Source: Acidiferrobacterales bacterium (lineage in GTDB: Bacteria > Pseudomonadota > Gammaproteobacteria > Arenicellales > JAJDZL01). From it: a stretch of DNA of 51,998 nt. Within the stretch, counting starts at the first letter, position 1. Each line of letters begins with the position of its first letter. Made by a program: the position numbers and the translations under genes. A model generated the notes under the pieces. That model was given only the letters and a program-made list of their open reading frames with translations, made no database searches and had not been told where the DNA came from. The DNA lies in the NCBI GenBank assembly GCA_028820695.1, contig JAPPIB010000027.1, positions 1 to 51,998 of the forward strand. The letters run 5' to 3'. This document shows positions 27,353 through 35,327 of the stretch, one piece after another.

Positions 27353-28279
27353 ATGACTACTTCATTCAGCGATCGAGACGGTGTCATCTGGAATGATGGA
27401 AAATTGGTGCCTTGGCGCGAGGCAACCGTTCATGTGCTTACGCATTCACTGCATTATGGCGTCGCGGTATTCGAAGGTATCCGGGCATACAAGACTGACA
27501 AGGGTCCAGCAGTATTTCGGTTGCAGGACCATACCGACCGGTTCATGAACTCCGCGCATGTCATGCGAATGGACATGCCGTTTGACCGGGATACCCTCAA
27601 TGAGGCCCAGTGTACGGTGATTCGGGAAAACAATCTTGAAAGTTGCTATATCCGGCCAATCGCATTCTATGGTTCAGAAGGCATGGGACTGCGGGCGGAC
27701 AATCTGTCGACTCACGTGATGATCGCGGCCTGGGACTGGGGCGCGTATCTGGGAGCCGATGGACTTGCAAACGGAATCAAGGTCAAGACTTCCTCCATCG
27801 CACGGTTGCACGTCAATGCGCAGATGTGCAGGGCCAAGGTCTGCGGACACTATACCAACTCTATTCTGGCACTTCGGGAGGCGATGGAATATGGGGCCGA
27901 GGAAGCGATGCTGCTCGATACCGATGGCTTCGTCATGGAGGGTTCGGGTGAGAATCTGTTTATCGTGCGTGACAACAAGGTACTGACCCCCGACCTTGCC
28001 TCGACACTGGAAGGAATAACCCGGTTGACAGCAATGCAGCTACTTGGTGAAATGGGCTATGAGGTACACGAAAGACGAATCACGCGCGATGAGGTCTATA
28101 TTGCCGATGAGGCATTTTTTACCGGAACCGCGGCAGAAATCACACCGATCCGAGAGCTTGATGGAAGACTGATCAGTGGTGGCGAACCCGGACCGATCAC
28201 GCTTGCGCTGCAAGCCAAGTATTTTGACGTGGTGAAAGGCCGGAGCGAAGAGCATCAGCATTGGCTGACGTACGTTTGA
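27353..28279 (+). CDS. ilvE: branched-chain amino acid aminotransferase
   Basis: PLP fold-type IV transaminase for Leu, Ile and Val, 308 aa. Motifs: FEGIRAYKT, SCYIRPIAFYG, MCRAKVCGHYTNS with the PLP lysine, EAMLLDTDGFVMEGSGENLF and EGITR. The ATG at 27353 gives the family length. It lies 44 bases after the HD gene and overlaps the zinc-finger gene by one base (TGATG), so these are likely one transcript. Confidence 0.94.
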   Translation: MTTSFSDRDGVIWNDGKLVPWREATVHVLTHSLHYGVAVFEGIRAYKTDKGPAVFRLQDHTDRFMNSAHVMRMDMPFDRDTLNEAQCTVIRENNLESCYIRPIAFYGSEGMGLRADNLSTHVMIAAWDWGAYLGADGLANGIKVKTSSIARLHVNAQMCRAKVCGHYTNSILALREAMEYGAEEAMLLDTDGFVMEGSGENLFIVRDNKVLTPDLASTLEGITRLTAMQLLGEMGYEVHERRITRDEVYIADEAFFTGTAAEITPIRELDGRLISGGEPGPITLALQAKYFDVVKGRSEEHQHWLTYV

Positions 28280-28497
28280 TGGGTGATGTGATGAGTTCGG
28301 ATAGTTATCAGCCCAAACAGGGTGAGACTGCAAATTCACAGATGCTGATCAAGGTCACTGAAGCGGATCTCCCTCTGCACTGTCCGTCGGAAGGTATGAG
28401 ACTGTGGGATTCACATCCGCGCGTATATCTGCCGATCGAGAAAGAAAGCAGTGTGCTTTGTCCGTATTGTGGAACTCACTACGTTCTGGTCAAGTGA
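28279..28497 (+). CDS. zinc-finger domain (CHCC) protein
   Basis: A small protein of about 72 aa with LHCPSEGMRLWDSHPRVYL and VLCPYCGTHYVL near the end. The Cys-His-Cys-Cys pattern is that of the CHCC zinc finger related to the NDUFS6 subunit of complex I; bacterial members commonly follow ilvE. The start may be ATG at 28279 (overlapping the ilvE stop) or ATG at 28291. Its function is not known to me. Confidence 0.82.
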   Translation: MGDVMSSDSYQPKQGETANSQMLIKVTEADLPLHCPSEGMRLWDSHPRVYLPIEKESSVLCPYCGTHYVLVK

Positions 28498-28608
28498 GAG
28501 ACCGCCTCGCCGCCAGGTACCCAGATATCCATTGGAAGTTCATGTCCTGACATCTTCCGTCAGGTTATGCCATCCAGCATCAACTGAACGGAATCGGTGA
28601 ACGCGGTC

Positions 28609-30201
28609 ATGTCTTCAACAACTCTGGTTCGGAAATCCGATCCGATTGACGATCGCTTCCAGCATTACAGAAAAGCACTCGCTGAGCGGGGTGTACGGTC
28701 CAGATTGTTCCAAAACGATGTGAGCATCTGGCGCGACATTCTCGGGTCAGCCGAATCCGCGCACTGTGCCGACTGGACGGATTCCCTGAGGCGTTCGATG
28801 TCGACAGTCTCCGAGGTTCCCCGGCTTCGTGCGGATTGTGAAACCGTCGTTCTGATAGGAATGGGAGGGGCGAGTCTGTCGACAAGAGCATACTCAAGTG
28901 TGTTCGGATATGCGACGGAGATCCAATTACAGGTTGCAGACAGCACATCACCGGAATTTCTCCGTCCGATTCTTGACAATGCTGCCTTGCCAAACAGGTT
29001 TTACGCGATCGCGAGCAAGTCGGGCGGCACTATTGAGACTCTCGATATCGCAAGAAGCCTGCATGAATGTGTTGGCGCGTCTGACAGGTTCTGCGCCATC
29101 ACAGATCCGGCACCGAATCCCTTGAGAGAGTGGGCGCAAGACAAAGAAATTCCGGTGTATTCCTCGGACCCCTTTGTGCCCGGACGGTACTCGGCACTCA
29201 GTACACTCGGTCTTTTGCCGATGAAACTGCTCGGACATGATCTTGAAGGAATTAGAGCCGGCTTCGATGAATTTGTCGAAAACATGTTGGATGACAGCTC
29301 AAGCGACAGTCAGAAGGTAGACGAAACGGCGGCTGTACTGGCTTCACTCGTCTGCGAACCCGGCAGTCGACTCATGCTTGAAGCCGAAATTCATTTGCTG
29401 CCCGTACTGCAATGGGTTGAACAGATTGTCTCGGAGAGTCTCGGCAAGTCCGGTCTGGGCATTCTTCCGGTGATCAGAACTGTCCAGGCAGGGGGCACGC
29501 CGAGAAGTCGGGTGAGGTCGAACGCGGTATTGGAAAATCAATACAACTGTCCGATAGACGATTGCGAGCTGACCGAACCGAGACAGATTGCAAGGTTTTT
29601 CATGTTTTGGCAAACCGTCATCTCCATGACAGGGAGTCTCGCGGGAATTGATCCATTTGGCCAACCCGATGTCGAGCAAAGTAAACGCAAGGTCCTGGAA
29701 ATCCTTCGAACGCGAGATGCGCACACTGGGTACGCCGAGGCCCCGGATCAGGCAGTTGAGGAAACGGAAATGTCGGCTGACGCGATACGGTCGACATTGC
29801 AGCACATAAGAGAAAACGCGCGAACTCACGACTATATCGCATTGCTGGCATTCGCTGAGCCCAGCGGCGAAATGCTGGAATTGCTTACACAGCTGCAAGC
29901 AATTTCAGGTAAACTTACCGACCTGACAACAGTGCTGAACTTCGGTCCACAGTACCTGCACTCTACCGGCCAGTTTCATAAAGGTGGCCCCAGTAGCGGT
30001 CACTATCTGACGATCGGCGCCGAGGAAAGTGTTGACTTGTCGGTCAGTGAGCGTCCCTATACGTTCGGTCAGCTGTTCGATACCCAGCTTCACGCGGACA
30101 TGGAGGTCCTCAGTCAGTCCCAACGCCCGGTTCACTATTTGACGCTCAAGCAGCCCGTGTCGAAAAATTTGCGCGAAGTCATCGAGCAACTCCAGAACTG
30201 A
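28609..30201 (+). CDS. stand-alone phosphoglucose isomerase-like protein
   Basis: A 530-aa SIS-domain protein matching the isomerase half of fused transaldolase/phosphoglucose isomerases. Motifs: VLIGMGGASLSTRAYSSVFG, YAIASKSGGTIETL, FVPGRYSALSTLGLLPM, EQIVSESLGKSGLGILP, and FGPQYLHSTGQFHKGGPSSG. It would interconvert glucose- and fructose-6-phosphate. The N-terminal transaldolase domain is absent and no transaldolase gene is nearby. It is not the common enterobacterial Pgi. The start is ATG at 28609, with GTG at 28597 in frame. It precedes the malonyl-CoA decarboxylase gene by 34 bases. Confidence 0.78.
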   Translation: MSSTTLVRKSDPIDDRFQHYRKALAERGVRSRLFQNDVSIWRDILGSAESAHCADWTDSLRRSMSTVSEVPRLRADCETVVLIGMGGASLSTRAYSSVFGYATEIQLQVADSTSPEFLRPILDNAALPNRFYAIASKSGGTIETLDIARSLHECVGASDRFCAITDPAPNPLREWAQDKEIPVYSSDPFVPGRYSALSTLGLLPMKLLGHDLEGIRAGFDEFVENMLDDSSSDSQKVDETAAVLASLVCEPGSRLMLEAEIHLLPVLQWVEQIVSESLGKSGLGILPVIRTVQAGGTPRSRVRSNAVLENQYNCPIDDCELTEPRQIARFFMFWQTVISMTGSLAGIDPFGQPDVEQSKRKVLEILRTRDAHTGYAEAPDQAVEETEMSADAIRSTLQHIRENARTHDYIALLAFAEPSGEMLELLTQLQAISGKLTDLTTVLNFGPQYLHSTGQFHKGGPSSGHYLTIGAEESVDLSVSERPYTFGQLFDTQLHADMEVLSQSQRPVHYLTLKQPVSKNLREVIEQLQN

Positions 30202-30235
30202 CAAGACCGATTGAATCCAACGAAAACCAAATGAC

Positions 30236-31567
30236 ATGTCATCAATAAGCCTGAGCCAACTGCTGAATATCGTTGCGGACACCGGTGCCGACCTGTTCAG
30301 AAAGTCGTCGACGAAGAAAACCACGCCTGCCATGTTGAACTCATGGTGCGAGGAATTGCTTTCCGCAGCAGGGGAAGCGTCGGGCATCACGCTCGCCCGA
30401 CAGATCGTGAATGGCTACGCCACATTGCCAGACAAGGAAAAGATCAAGTTTTTCAGGTTCTTGAATAAGAACTACGAAGTGGATGCCGACGAGATTCTGA
30501 AACTTGCGAATGACTTCCATGCCACACACGACGCTCGCAGTTACACCTCACTGGTTTCAGCGGTCGAGTCCGGGAGGCAGGAAATTTTCCGGAGAATCAA
30601 TCAGGCGCCGGACGGAATCTCGACATTGGTTGCGATGCGTCGCGATCTGCTGCACCTCAAACTTGAGGACCCGAGCCTCGCCTTGGTGGAGAATGATCTG
30701 GCCCACCTTCTGAGTTCATGGTTCAACAAGGGATTCTTGACTCTGCGCCGGATTGACTGGAACACGCCCGCAGCGATTCTCGAAAAGGTCATCCAATACG
30801 AAAGCGTACATGAGATAAAAGACTGGCGGGACCTGCGCGGTCGACTGGCCGCGGATCGCATGTGCTTCGCGTTTTTCCATGGCAACATGCCGGACGAACC
30901 GATCGTATTTGTGGAGGTCGCACTCGTCAATGGCATGTCAGAATCAATTGAGGCGCTGATCGACCGGGAACGCCGCGAGACGAACCCCGCCAAGGCCGAT
31001 ACTGCGATCTTCTATTCGATCAACAACTGCCACGAAGGATTGATCGGGATTCCTTTTGGCAGCTTTCTCATAAAGCAGGTGCTTCTCGAAATCCGAGCTG
31101 AGTTCCCAAAAATAAGAACCTTTGCCACCCTGTCGCCCGTGCCCAAGTTCAGAAAATGGCTCAAGGCAACATTGGAGGACCCACAAGGTTGCCGTGTCTC
31201 GGACGATGAGAGAGCCGTGCTCAAACTGCTTGACAAGCCAGGCTGGAACGAAAATGAAACGACAGCTCAGCAACTCAGTCCGATTCTTCTTCGTCTGGCG
31301 GCGCGTTACTTCCTGAATGCAAAGTCCGGAAAGGAACCCTACGATCCTGTTGCCCGATTTCATTTGCGCAACGGCGCAAAATTGGCGCGGATAAACTGGC
31401 TCGCAGATCGGTCCTCAAACGGATTGCGGCAGTCTGCCGGAATATTGGTGAACTACGTCTACGATCCGGATGAGATCGTCAGGAATCATGAAGAGTACTC
31501 GGTCAATCAGACCATCGCGGCTGCACCGGCAATCAGGAAACTGGCGCGAAAACAAGCCGCCAGATGA
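30236..31567 (+). CDS. malonyl-CoA decarboxylase
   Basis: A 443-aa MlycD-type protein (cofactor-free GNAT-fold decarboxylase). It has an N-terminal helical domain, then YSINNCHEGLIGIPFGSFL, FATLSPVPKFRKWL with the catalytic Ser-Pro region, and DPVARFHLRNGAKLARINWLAD with the catalytic His. It converts malonyl-CoA to acetyl-CoA, for malonate use or control of fatty-acid synthesis. No malonate transporter or CoA transferase is adjacent. It converges on the cytochrome gene; a 7-bp hairpin (TGATCGG/CCGATCA) at 31565-31605 spans the junction. Confidence 0.9.
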   Translation: MSSISLSQLLNIVADTGADLFRKSSTKKTTPAMLNSWCEELLSAAGEASGITLARQIVNGYATLPDKEKIKFFRFLNKNYEVDADEILKLANDFHATHDARSYTSLVSAVESGRQEIFRRINQAPDGISTLVAMRRDLLHLKLEDPSLALVENDLAHLLSSWFNKGFLTLRRIDWNTPAAILEKVIQYESVHEIKDWRDLRGRLAADRMCFAFFHGNMPDEPIVFVEVALVNGMSESIEALIDRERRETNPAKADTAIFYSINNCHEGLIGIPFGSFLIKQVLLEIRAEFPKIRTFATLSPVPKFRKWLKATLEDPQGCRVSDDERAVLKLLDKPGWNENETTAQQLSPILLRLAARYFLNAKSGKEPYDPVARFHLRNGAKLARINWLADRSSNGLRQSAGILVNYVYDPDEIVRNHEEYSVNQTIAAAPAIRKLARKQAAR

Positions 31568-31602
31568 TCGGCTGCCAATCAATTCGGCAACCGGGAAACC
31601 GA

Positions 31603-32214
31603 TCAGTCCAGTCCGTGCAGATAGGTTGCGAGATCCGCAATCTCCTGTTCGGTGAGACGAAAGGCGATGGTGTTCATCTCCTCGTTGACTCGTACCCCGG
31701 ACTTGAAATCGCGTAACGAAGTGATCAGATAATTCTTGTATTGACCGGAAACTTTCGGGTAACGGGCAGGAATTCCATCTCCTGAAGGTCCGTGACACGC
31801 CATGCACGCAGGCACCGCATATTGCGTGAGACCACGCCTGTATATTTCGCGACCTCTATTGGCGGAGGCCAGATCAGACTCTCCGATACTCGCTTTGGAG
31901 AATTGGAACTGAGAGTAATAGGCATCGAGGTCCTGCATGTCCTGTTCGGTCAGATTCGTCATCATCCCCATCATCATCGCACTTTTGCGCTGACCGGACT
32001 TGTAGGCGGCCAACTGGCTTGCGATATAGCCTGGAATCTGGCCTGAAATCTTGGGAAAGTCAGGCGCGACACCGTTACCATCGGCACCATGACAGGCGAC
32101 GCATGTAATGGATTTTTCCTTACCGGCTGCGGCATCGCCAGCTGCGAACGCCGGGATGGTCAGGCCCCAAAGGAGCCCGATTGACGAAATCAGGGTAAAT
32201 AACTTCCTTAACAT
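31603..32214 (-). CDS. diheme cytochrome c4
   Basis: A 203-aa exported protein with signal peptide MLRKLFTLISSIGLL...AFA and two heme sites, CVACH (Cys38, Cys41, His42) and CMACH, each in a c-type domain with KISGQ or KVSGQ and Met ligand candidates. Cytochrome c4 carries electrons in the periplasm to terminal oxidases. The start at 32214 gives the signal peptide; the frame open to 32325 is ignored. The group cytochrome c4-engB-polA is a conserved gammaproteobacterial arrangement. Confidence 0.92.
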   Translation of the reverse strand: MLRKLFTLISSIGLLWGLTIPAFAAGDAAAGKEKSITCVACHGADGNGVAPDFPKISGQIPGYIASQLAAYKSGQRKSAMMMGMMTNLTEQDMQDLDAYYSQFQFSKASIGESDLASANRGREIYRRGLTQYAVPACMACHGPSGDGIPARYPKVSGQYKNYLITSLRDFKSGVRVNEEMNTIAFRLTEQEIADLATYLHGLD

Positions 32215-32381
32215 TGACAATCTGTGCTGCGTTGAAACTCCGAGTGTACGATCGACCGACTCTGACGATTGCCGCCAGAGTCTGGAATCACGCGCTAAAT
32301 ATATCATGTATGGGACATCGTCCATATAATTTAATGCCGCACCATTCTAAGTCATCGAAAAATTTGTCATGGTGAGAGGTT

Positions 32382-32987
32382 GTGACGCTAAATCTGAACA
32401 ATGCCAGGTTCGTAACCGCGGCACACAAACCGTCGCAGTGGGTACAAGATCATGGCTGCGAGGTTGCCTTCGCAGGCCGGTCGAATAGTGGCAAGTCAAC
32501 CGCGCTCAACGCCATTGTCGGGCACAGGCGGCTTGCGATCACCAGCAAGACACCCGGCCGCACCCAGCAGATTGTCTTTTTTCAGATCGACCCCGAGCAC
32601 CGACTCATTGATCTCCCCGGCTACGGCTACGCCAAAGTTCCCCCCGAAGTTCAGCGGCACTGGGCTGGCGTCATCGAACGGTTTCTTACAACACGACGCA
32701 GTCTGCAGGCGATGATCTTGACTATGGACATCAGACATCCTCTGAAGCAATTGGACACTCAGTTGCTCAACTGGTGCATTGAATCGGCAGTGGACGTTCA
32801 TATCCTGTTGACAAAGGCGGATAAATTGTCCAAGTCGAAACAGGCAAATGCAAAAAGAACTGTTGAGGACGAGTTCAAGGGTGTATCCGGTGTCTCCGTG
32901 CAGGTTTTTTCAGGCAGAACCGGGTTGGGAGTTGAGCAGGCGCGAGCGCGGGTCATTTCGCTGCTCAGGAACGACTCGACGGGATAA
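32382..32987 (+). CDS. engB: ribosome biogenesis GTPase EngB/YihA
   Basis: A 201-aa GTPase needed for 50S subunit assembly. G1 is GRSNSGKST (32-40), G2 includes TSKTPGRTQ, G3 is DLPGYGYAKV and G4 is LLTKADKLS. The start is GTG at 32382 with a GAGAGG ribosome site. It converges on the Klenow half of polA with 7 bases between the stops. Confidence 0.95.
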   Translation: MTLNLNNARFVTAAHKPSQWVQDHGCEVAFAGRSNSGKSTALNAIVGHRRLAITSKTPGRTQQIVFFQIDPEHRLIDLPGYGYAKVPPEVQRHWAGVIERFLTTRRSLQAMILTMDIRHPLKQLDTQLLNWCIESAVDVHILLTKADKLSKSKQANAKRTVEDEFKGVSGVSVQVFSGRTGLGVEQARARVISLLRNDSTG

Positions 32988-32994
32988 GGGTCCG

Positions 32995-34845
32995 TTATTC
33001 GTGGGCCTGTGCCCAGTTCATGCCAATCCCGGCATCCGCAACCAGCGGTACCAGAAGCTGTGTTGCATTCTCCATGAGTGACTTTACGTTTTCGCAAACC
33101 GACTGCTGTTCGGATTCGGCGACTTCCAAGACCAGCTCGTCGTGGACCTGCATGATCATGCGGGATGACGGTGCGTTGTCCGCCAGCCAGCGATCCACCT
33201 CGATCATTGCCAGTTTGATGATATCGGCAGCTGTTCCCTGAAGTGGCGCGTTGATCGCAGTCCGTTCCGCGTGCTGGCGGCGGCCGTACTGCTTCGAGTT
33301 GATGTCGGCCAGATACAGACGACGACCGTAAATGGTTTCAACATAACGATCGCGGCGCGCTTTTTCGCGTGTCGAGTCCATGAATTCCCGAACTTTCGGA
33401 TAGCGGGTGAAATACTGTTCGACGTAGTCGTTCGCTTGGTTGACCTCGATCTGAAGTTGACGTGAAAGCCCATATGGCGACATTCCATACATCAATCCGA
33501 AATTAATCGCTTTCGCATGCCGCCGCTGATCAGCACTGACCTCATCGATGGTGATGTCAAACACCTCCGATGCGGTGAATCTGTGCACATCCTCTCCTTT
33601 TTCAAACGCATCGACGAGCCCCGGATCCTCAGATAGATGCGCCATGATGCGAAGCTCAATCTGGGAGTAATCGATCGAAACCAGCACAAATCCCGGTTCC
33701 GCTATGAATGCCTCCCGAACCCGTCTGCCTTCGGCAGTCCTGATCGGTATATTCTGAAGATTGGGGTCCGATGAGGACAGTCGACCGGTCGCAGCAACCG
33801 CCTGGTGATAGGAGGTGTGTACCCGTTGGGACTTTGCGTCGATCATTTCCGGAAGCTTGTCTGTATAGGTGGATTTCAGTTTGGCGACACTTCGATGCTC
33901 AAGTATCCATCGGGGAACATCATAGCGCACCGCAAGATCGCTGAGAACTGATTCAGAAGTGGATGGCTGTCCGGTTGAAGTCTTTGCGGCAATTGGCAGT
34001 CCCAGGGTTCCAAACAGGACCTCTCCAATCTGCTTCGGTGATGCAATATTGAACTGGATCCCTGCACCGGCAAAGATTCTCTGTTCGATCGACTTCATTT
34101 CACTGTGAAGTTCAGCGCTTTGACGAGCCAGTGAATCCTGATCGATCTTGACACCATGTCTTTCCATTTTCAGCAGGACCGGCATCAACGGCATGTCGAT
34201 CTTCTCAAATACGGTCTGAAGGCCGGAACTCGATTCGATTTTCGGCCAAAGTTTCTCATGCAATCGGTAAGCGATATCAGCATCTTCTGCCGCATAATCG
34301 GTCGCGGTATCGATCTCGACGCGATCAAATGTGAGCTGATTCTTCCCCTTTTTGCCGGCAACGCTCTCAAATTTGATCGTTGTGTGGTCGAGATACTTCA
34401 GTGCCAGATTATCCAGGCCGTGCCGGGAAACGGCGGTACTGTTCAGGACGTATGACTCAATCATTGTGTCGAACAGTCGGCCTTTGACTTCCAGACCGTA
34501 TTTGGCAAGAACAACCGCATCGAATTTCAGGTTCTGGGCGACTTTCGATATTTCAGGATTTTCGAAAACTGGCTTGAGCTGCTCGAGCACGCAGTCCCGG
34601 TCCAATTGTTCCGGCACACCGGGGTAGTTATGGCCGACCGGTATGTAAAAGGCCTCGTTCGCCTGCATGCTGAACGACAGGCCGACCAAGTGCTCATGCC
34701 TCATGTTGAAGCCCGTTGTCTCGGTATCGAAGGCGAAAATCTCGCATCGTGAAAGTCTTTCAACCAGATCGGTCAGCGCATCGGCAGTCATCACTGCGTG
34801 ATTTGTCGCGGACTGTGGCGGTGAACCCTGGCGGCAGTTTAACAT
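32995..34845 (-). CDS. polA: DNA polymerase I, Klenow part (3'-5' exonuclease and polymerase)
   Basis: 616 aa equal to the Klenow fragment as a separate gene. The proofreading domain has intact acidic residues: FAFDTETTGF (Exo I), NLKFDAVVL (Exo II) and YAAEDADIAYRL (Exo III). The polymerase has motif A DYSQIELR, motif B RRHAKAINFGLMYG and motif C VHDELVLEV. The ATG at 34845 lies inside the terminal inverted repeat of the inserted element, so the element supplies the start codon and about three residues before the linker sequence SPPQSATNHAV begins. GTG/ATG within that linker are other possible starts. No frame damage is seen, so the product should be an active polymerase lacking the 5' nuclease. 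Confidence 0.93.
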   Translation of the reverse strand: MLNCRQGSPPQSATNHAVMTADALTDLVERLSRCEIFAFDTETTGFNMRHEHLVGLSFSMQANEAFYIPVGHNYPGVPEQLDRDCVLEQLKPVFENPEISKVAQNLKFDAVVLAKYGLEVKGRLFDTMIESYVLNSTAVSRHGLDNLALKYLDHTTIKFESVAGKKGKNQLTFDRVEIDTATDYAAEDADIAYRLHEKLWPKIESSSGLQTVFEKIDMPLMPVLLKMERHGVKIDQDSLARQSAELHSEMKSIEQRIFAGAGIQFNIASPKQIGEVLFGTLGLPIAAKTSTGQPSTSESVLSDLAVRYDVPRWILEHRSVAKLKSTYTDKLPEMIDAKSQRVHTSYHQAVAATGRLSSSDPNLQNIPIRTAEGRRVREAFIAEPGFVLVSIDYSQIELRIMAHLSEDPGLVDAFEKGEDVHRFTASEVFDITIDEVSADQRRHAKAINFGLMYGMSPYGLSRQLQIEVNQANDYVEQYFTRYPKVREFMDSTREKARRDRYVETIYGRRLYLADINSKQYGRRQHAERTAINAPLQGTAADIIKLAMIEVDRWLADNAPSSRMIMQVHDELVLEVAESEQQSVCENVKSLMENATQLLVPLVADAGIGMNWAQAHE

Positions 34846-34847
34846 TC
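34836..34847 (+). repeat. terminal inverted repeat, Klenow side
   Basis: AGTTTAACATTC; its reverse complement contains the ATG used by the Klenow frame. Confidence 0.65.
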
Positions 34848-35243
34848 TGGCTATCTTTTGAGGGTATCACATTGTGATTTTGGCTCAATTTTAGCCGGAA
34901 TCTGCCTCTTTTCGCCTCCTTTTCGGCGTTTATGGACATATATCATGCTTAAAATGCCGTGCTTCAGAATTGTAGTGTCATCTTCGTATTTATCCCCTTC
35001 CATTCGCCGCTCCCTTCCCCAAAAATACACCCCCATGTTCATCCGCAAAAACCAAAACAGGCACCCGCCCAGACGGCTCTACCAAACACAGCTACCGCCT
35101 GGTGTCGAGAATATCCGTGCCGGCGATAAAATCAAACAACAGCCAGTGCCGATGCGGACCAGGCTGCGATTTACAAAGCTATGGGCATCGCCCCTCCGCC
35201 CCGCAAGCTTCACACAACAATCGTTTAATTCGTTCTGCCGAAT

Positions 35244-35274
35244 AATCCACCGGCTGTAAAATAGTCGGTGGATT
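35244..35274. repeat. strong hairpin inside the element
   Basis: AATCCACCG at 35244-35252 pairs with CGGTGGATT at 35266-35274. The inner bases GCTGT and ATAGT continue the stem with two G-U pairs, giving about 14 pairs and an AAA loop. No T run follows on either strand, so it is not an obvious terminator. It may be a recognition structure of the element or part of an RNA. Confidence 0.55.
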
Positions 35275-35327
35275 CCTGTTTGTAGTGCCACCCCATTTTT
35301 TTACAATCAAAATATCAACCACTTACG

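Noticed and set aside
34851..35291. Short minus-strand frames inside the polA element as a transposase
   Set aside because: At 65 and 70 codons with no DDE, HUH or serine recombinase motif, they do not look like a transposase or its clear remnant.
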